Made by a program: the position numbers and the translations under genes. The notes beneath the pieces are model-generated. The model was not told the origin of the DNA and ran no database searches. It was given only the letters and a program-made list of their open reading frames with translations. A stretch of DNA of 64,000 bases from Haloarchaeobius sp. HME9146. Its GTDB lineage: Archaea > Halobacteriota > Halobacteria > Halobacteriales > Natrialbaceae. Positions 62,907-64,000 of this stretch are shown piece by piece. The stretch covers positions 2,790,001 through 2,854,000 of the forward strand of contig NZ_JAODVR010000001.1 in the NCBI RefSeq assembly GCF_025399835.1, written 5' to 3'. How positions within the stretch are numbered: the stretch's first letter is position 1; each line of letters starts with the position of its first letter.

Positions 62907-64000
62907 ATGGCTTCGTCCGAGGACACGCCGTTCGACCAGTACCGCGCTGACGTAGACCGTCCACTGCTCCGGCTGTTCCGCGAGTACGGCATCCCCCGAC
63001 TGCGCTGGTTCACCGCGGGGAACGTCGCGAACCTCGTCGGCCGAAGCGCGAGTCTGCTCCCGCCGCTGGTCCTGGGGACGGCAATCGACGCCATCTTCAC
63101 CGGCGATGGAAGCTATAGCTTGCCCCTGGTTCCGGCGGCCTGGTTGCCGACCGAGCAGGCCGCACAGTTCTGGTTCTCGGTCGCGCTCATCGTCGTCGGC
63201 TTCGCCGTGACCGGCATCGGGACGTTCCTCTGGGGTGTGACGATGAACCGGTTCGCTCACGGCGTGATGCACGAGGTCCGGACCGACACCTTCGCCGCGA
63301 TGCAGGCGCTCGACATGGCCTTCTTCGACGACAAGCAGACCGGCGAGGTGATGTCGGTGTTGAACAACGACGCGTCGAACCTGGAGACGTTCCTCGACGA
63401 TGCACTCAGTGAGGGGCTGCGCATCGTCGTGATGGTCCTCGGTATCGCCGGCATCCTCATCTACCTCAACGCGCAACTGGCCGCTGTCACGCTCCTGCTC
63501 GTGCCCGCGATGGGCCTGTTCACCTGGTGGTTCATGCGCCGGGTCGAACCGCTGTACAAACGGGTCCGGAGCGACGTGGGCAACCTGAACACGCGCCTGG
63601 AGAACGCGCTCTCCGGTGTGGAGCTGGTCAAGACGACGGGCACCGAGGAGTACGAGACGGGACGGGTTCGCGAGGCCTCCAACGACCTCTACGAGTCCAA
63701 CATGGCCGTACTCACGCTGAGCTACTTCTACCGGCCCGGGATGGAACTCTTGGCCGGGCTCTCGTTCGCCGCGACGTTCCTCGTCGGCGGCCTCTGGCTG
63801 TTCCAGGGCCCGCCGTTCGGGCTCTCGGGCACCTTGACGGTGGGAGAGTTCGTCATCTTCGTCTTCCTGACCCAGCGATTCGTCGAACCGCTCTCGCAGG
63901 CGTCGAACCTCGTCGACTGGTACGAGAACGCGAAGGCCTCCGGCGAGCGTGTCTTCGGCTTGATGGACGTGCCACCCCACGTCGTCGAGGCCGACGACGC
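62907..64000 (+). CDS. ABC transporter, permease plus ATPase fusion (exporter type), cut off by window end
   Basis: The visible 364 residues are the membrane domain of an ABC exporter. The start is MASSEDTPFDQYRADVDRP. Helices follow at about 25-60, 85-110, 165-195, 270-300 and 310-335, with the cytoplasmic loop MQALDMAFFDDKQTGEVMSVLNNDASNLETF and the coupling-helix region typical of MsbA/BmrA-type proteins. The linker GERVFGLMDVPPHV leads into an ATPase domain that is expected just past 64000 but cannot be seen. Substrate unknown. It is on the same strand as, and 114 bases after, the large acidic protein. Confidence 0.88.
   Translation, partial: MASSEDTPFDQYRADVDRPLLRLFREYGIPRLRWFTAGNVANLVGRSASLLPPLVLGTAIDAIFTGDGSYSLPLVPAAWLPTEQAAQFWFSVALIVVGFAVTGIGTFLWGVTMNRFAHGVMHEVRTDTFAAMQALDMAFFDDKQTGEVMSVLNNDASNLETFLDDALSEGLRIVVMVLGIAGILIYLNAQLAAVTLLLVPAMGLFTWWFMRRVEPLYKRVRSDVGNLNTRLENALSGVELVKTTGTEEYETGRVREASNDLYESNMAVLTLSYFYRPGMELLAGLSFAATFLVGGLWLFQGPPFGLSGTLTVGEFVIFVFLTQRFVEPLSQASNLVDWYENAKASGERVFGLMDVPPHVVEADD

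Overview
The window is chromosomal DNA of a halophilic archaeon (class Halobacteria). GC content is high and the proteins are strongly acidic. TATA boxes lie 25-35 bases upstream of leaderless starts, and there are Tat lipoprotein signals (twin Arg plus lipobox Cys). Marker genes are archaeal: topoisomerase VI subunit B, GatE, FEN1, archaeal TrmJ, MptE, an F420-type LLM oxidoreductase and haloarchaeal PilB/PilC proteins. No rRNA, CRISPR array, insertion sequence or prophage was seen. Genus cannot be fixed from the sequence alone.

Layout. 1-5.4 kb: DNA topology genes, with the start of top6B on the minus strand, a small membrane protein, then gyrB and gyrA without a gap. 5.5-11.2 kb: a SnoaL-like protein, arginase, a sugar-nucleotide epimerase, a winged-helix regulator, a type II NADH dehydrogenase and a YihY membrane protein. 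11.3-19.8 kb: a nucleoside uptake and salvage locus on the minus strand, made of a hexose-phosphate-mutase family enzyme, a BMP-type binding lipoprotein, a double ABC ATPase, two permeases, cytidine deaminase and a nucleoside phosphorylase. 19.9-26.3 kb: a RecA-like ATPase relative, hypothetical proteins, a PilB/PilC pair and a Trm9-like methyltransferase. 26.6-36.6 kb: tRNA-Gly(UCC), a REC-PAS protein, several membrane proteins, GNAT, FEN1, a BolA-like protein and a YdbS/YdbT-like PH-domain pair. 36.9-41.3 kb: a complete carbohydrate ABC operon with a perfect 15-base palindrome just upstream of its first gene. 41.6-48.5 kb: fumarase, a zinc-finger protein, GatE, a Tat lipoprotein, a PAP2 protein, and TrmJ with a partner gene. 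49.1-51.3 kb: pterin genes for tetrahydrofolate-type cofactor synthesis (DHPS-like and MptE). 51.3-61 kb: oxidoreductases and 2-hydroxy/2-oxo-acid enzymes, MetY-type sulfhydrylase, an F420-type oxidoreductase and an SDR. 61.1-64 kb: a large acidic protein and the start of an ABC exporter that runs off the window.

The most unusual structure is not a gene. Two intergenic regions (about 32946-33245 and 48614-48974) carry related 300-360 base imperfect palindromes, and a third (57251-57420) carries half of one. All share one exact 18-mer. The two full copies share a central hairpin with an identical 6-base loop and a compensatory base-pair change (G-C to A-T), as expected if the fold itself is maintained. 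A second candidate RNA element is the roughly 100-base leader before mptE, which can form mutually exclusive hairpins.
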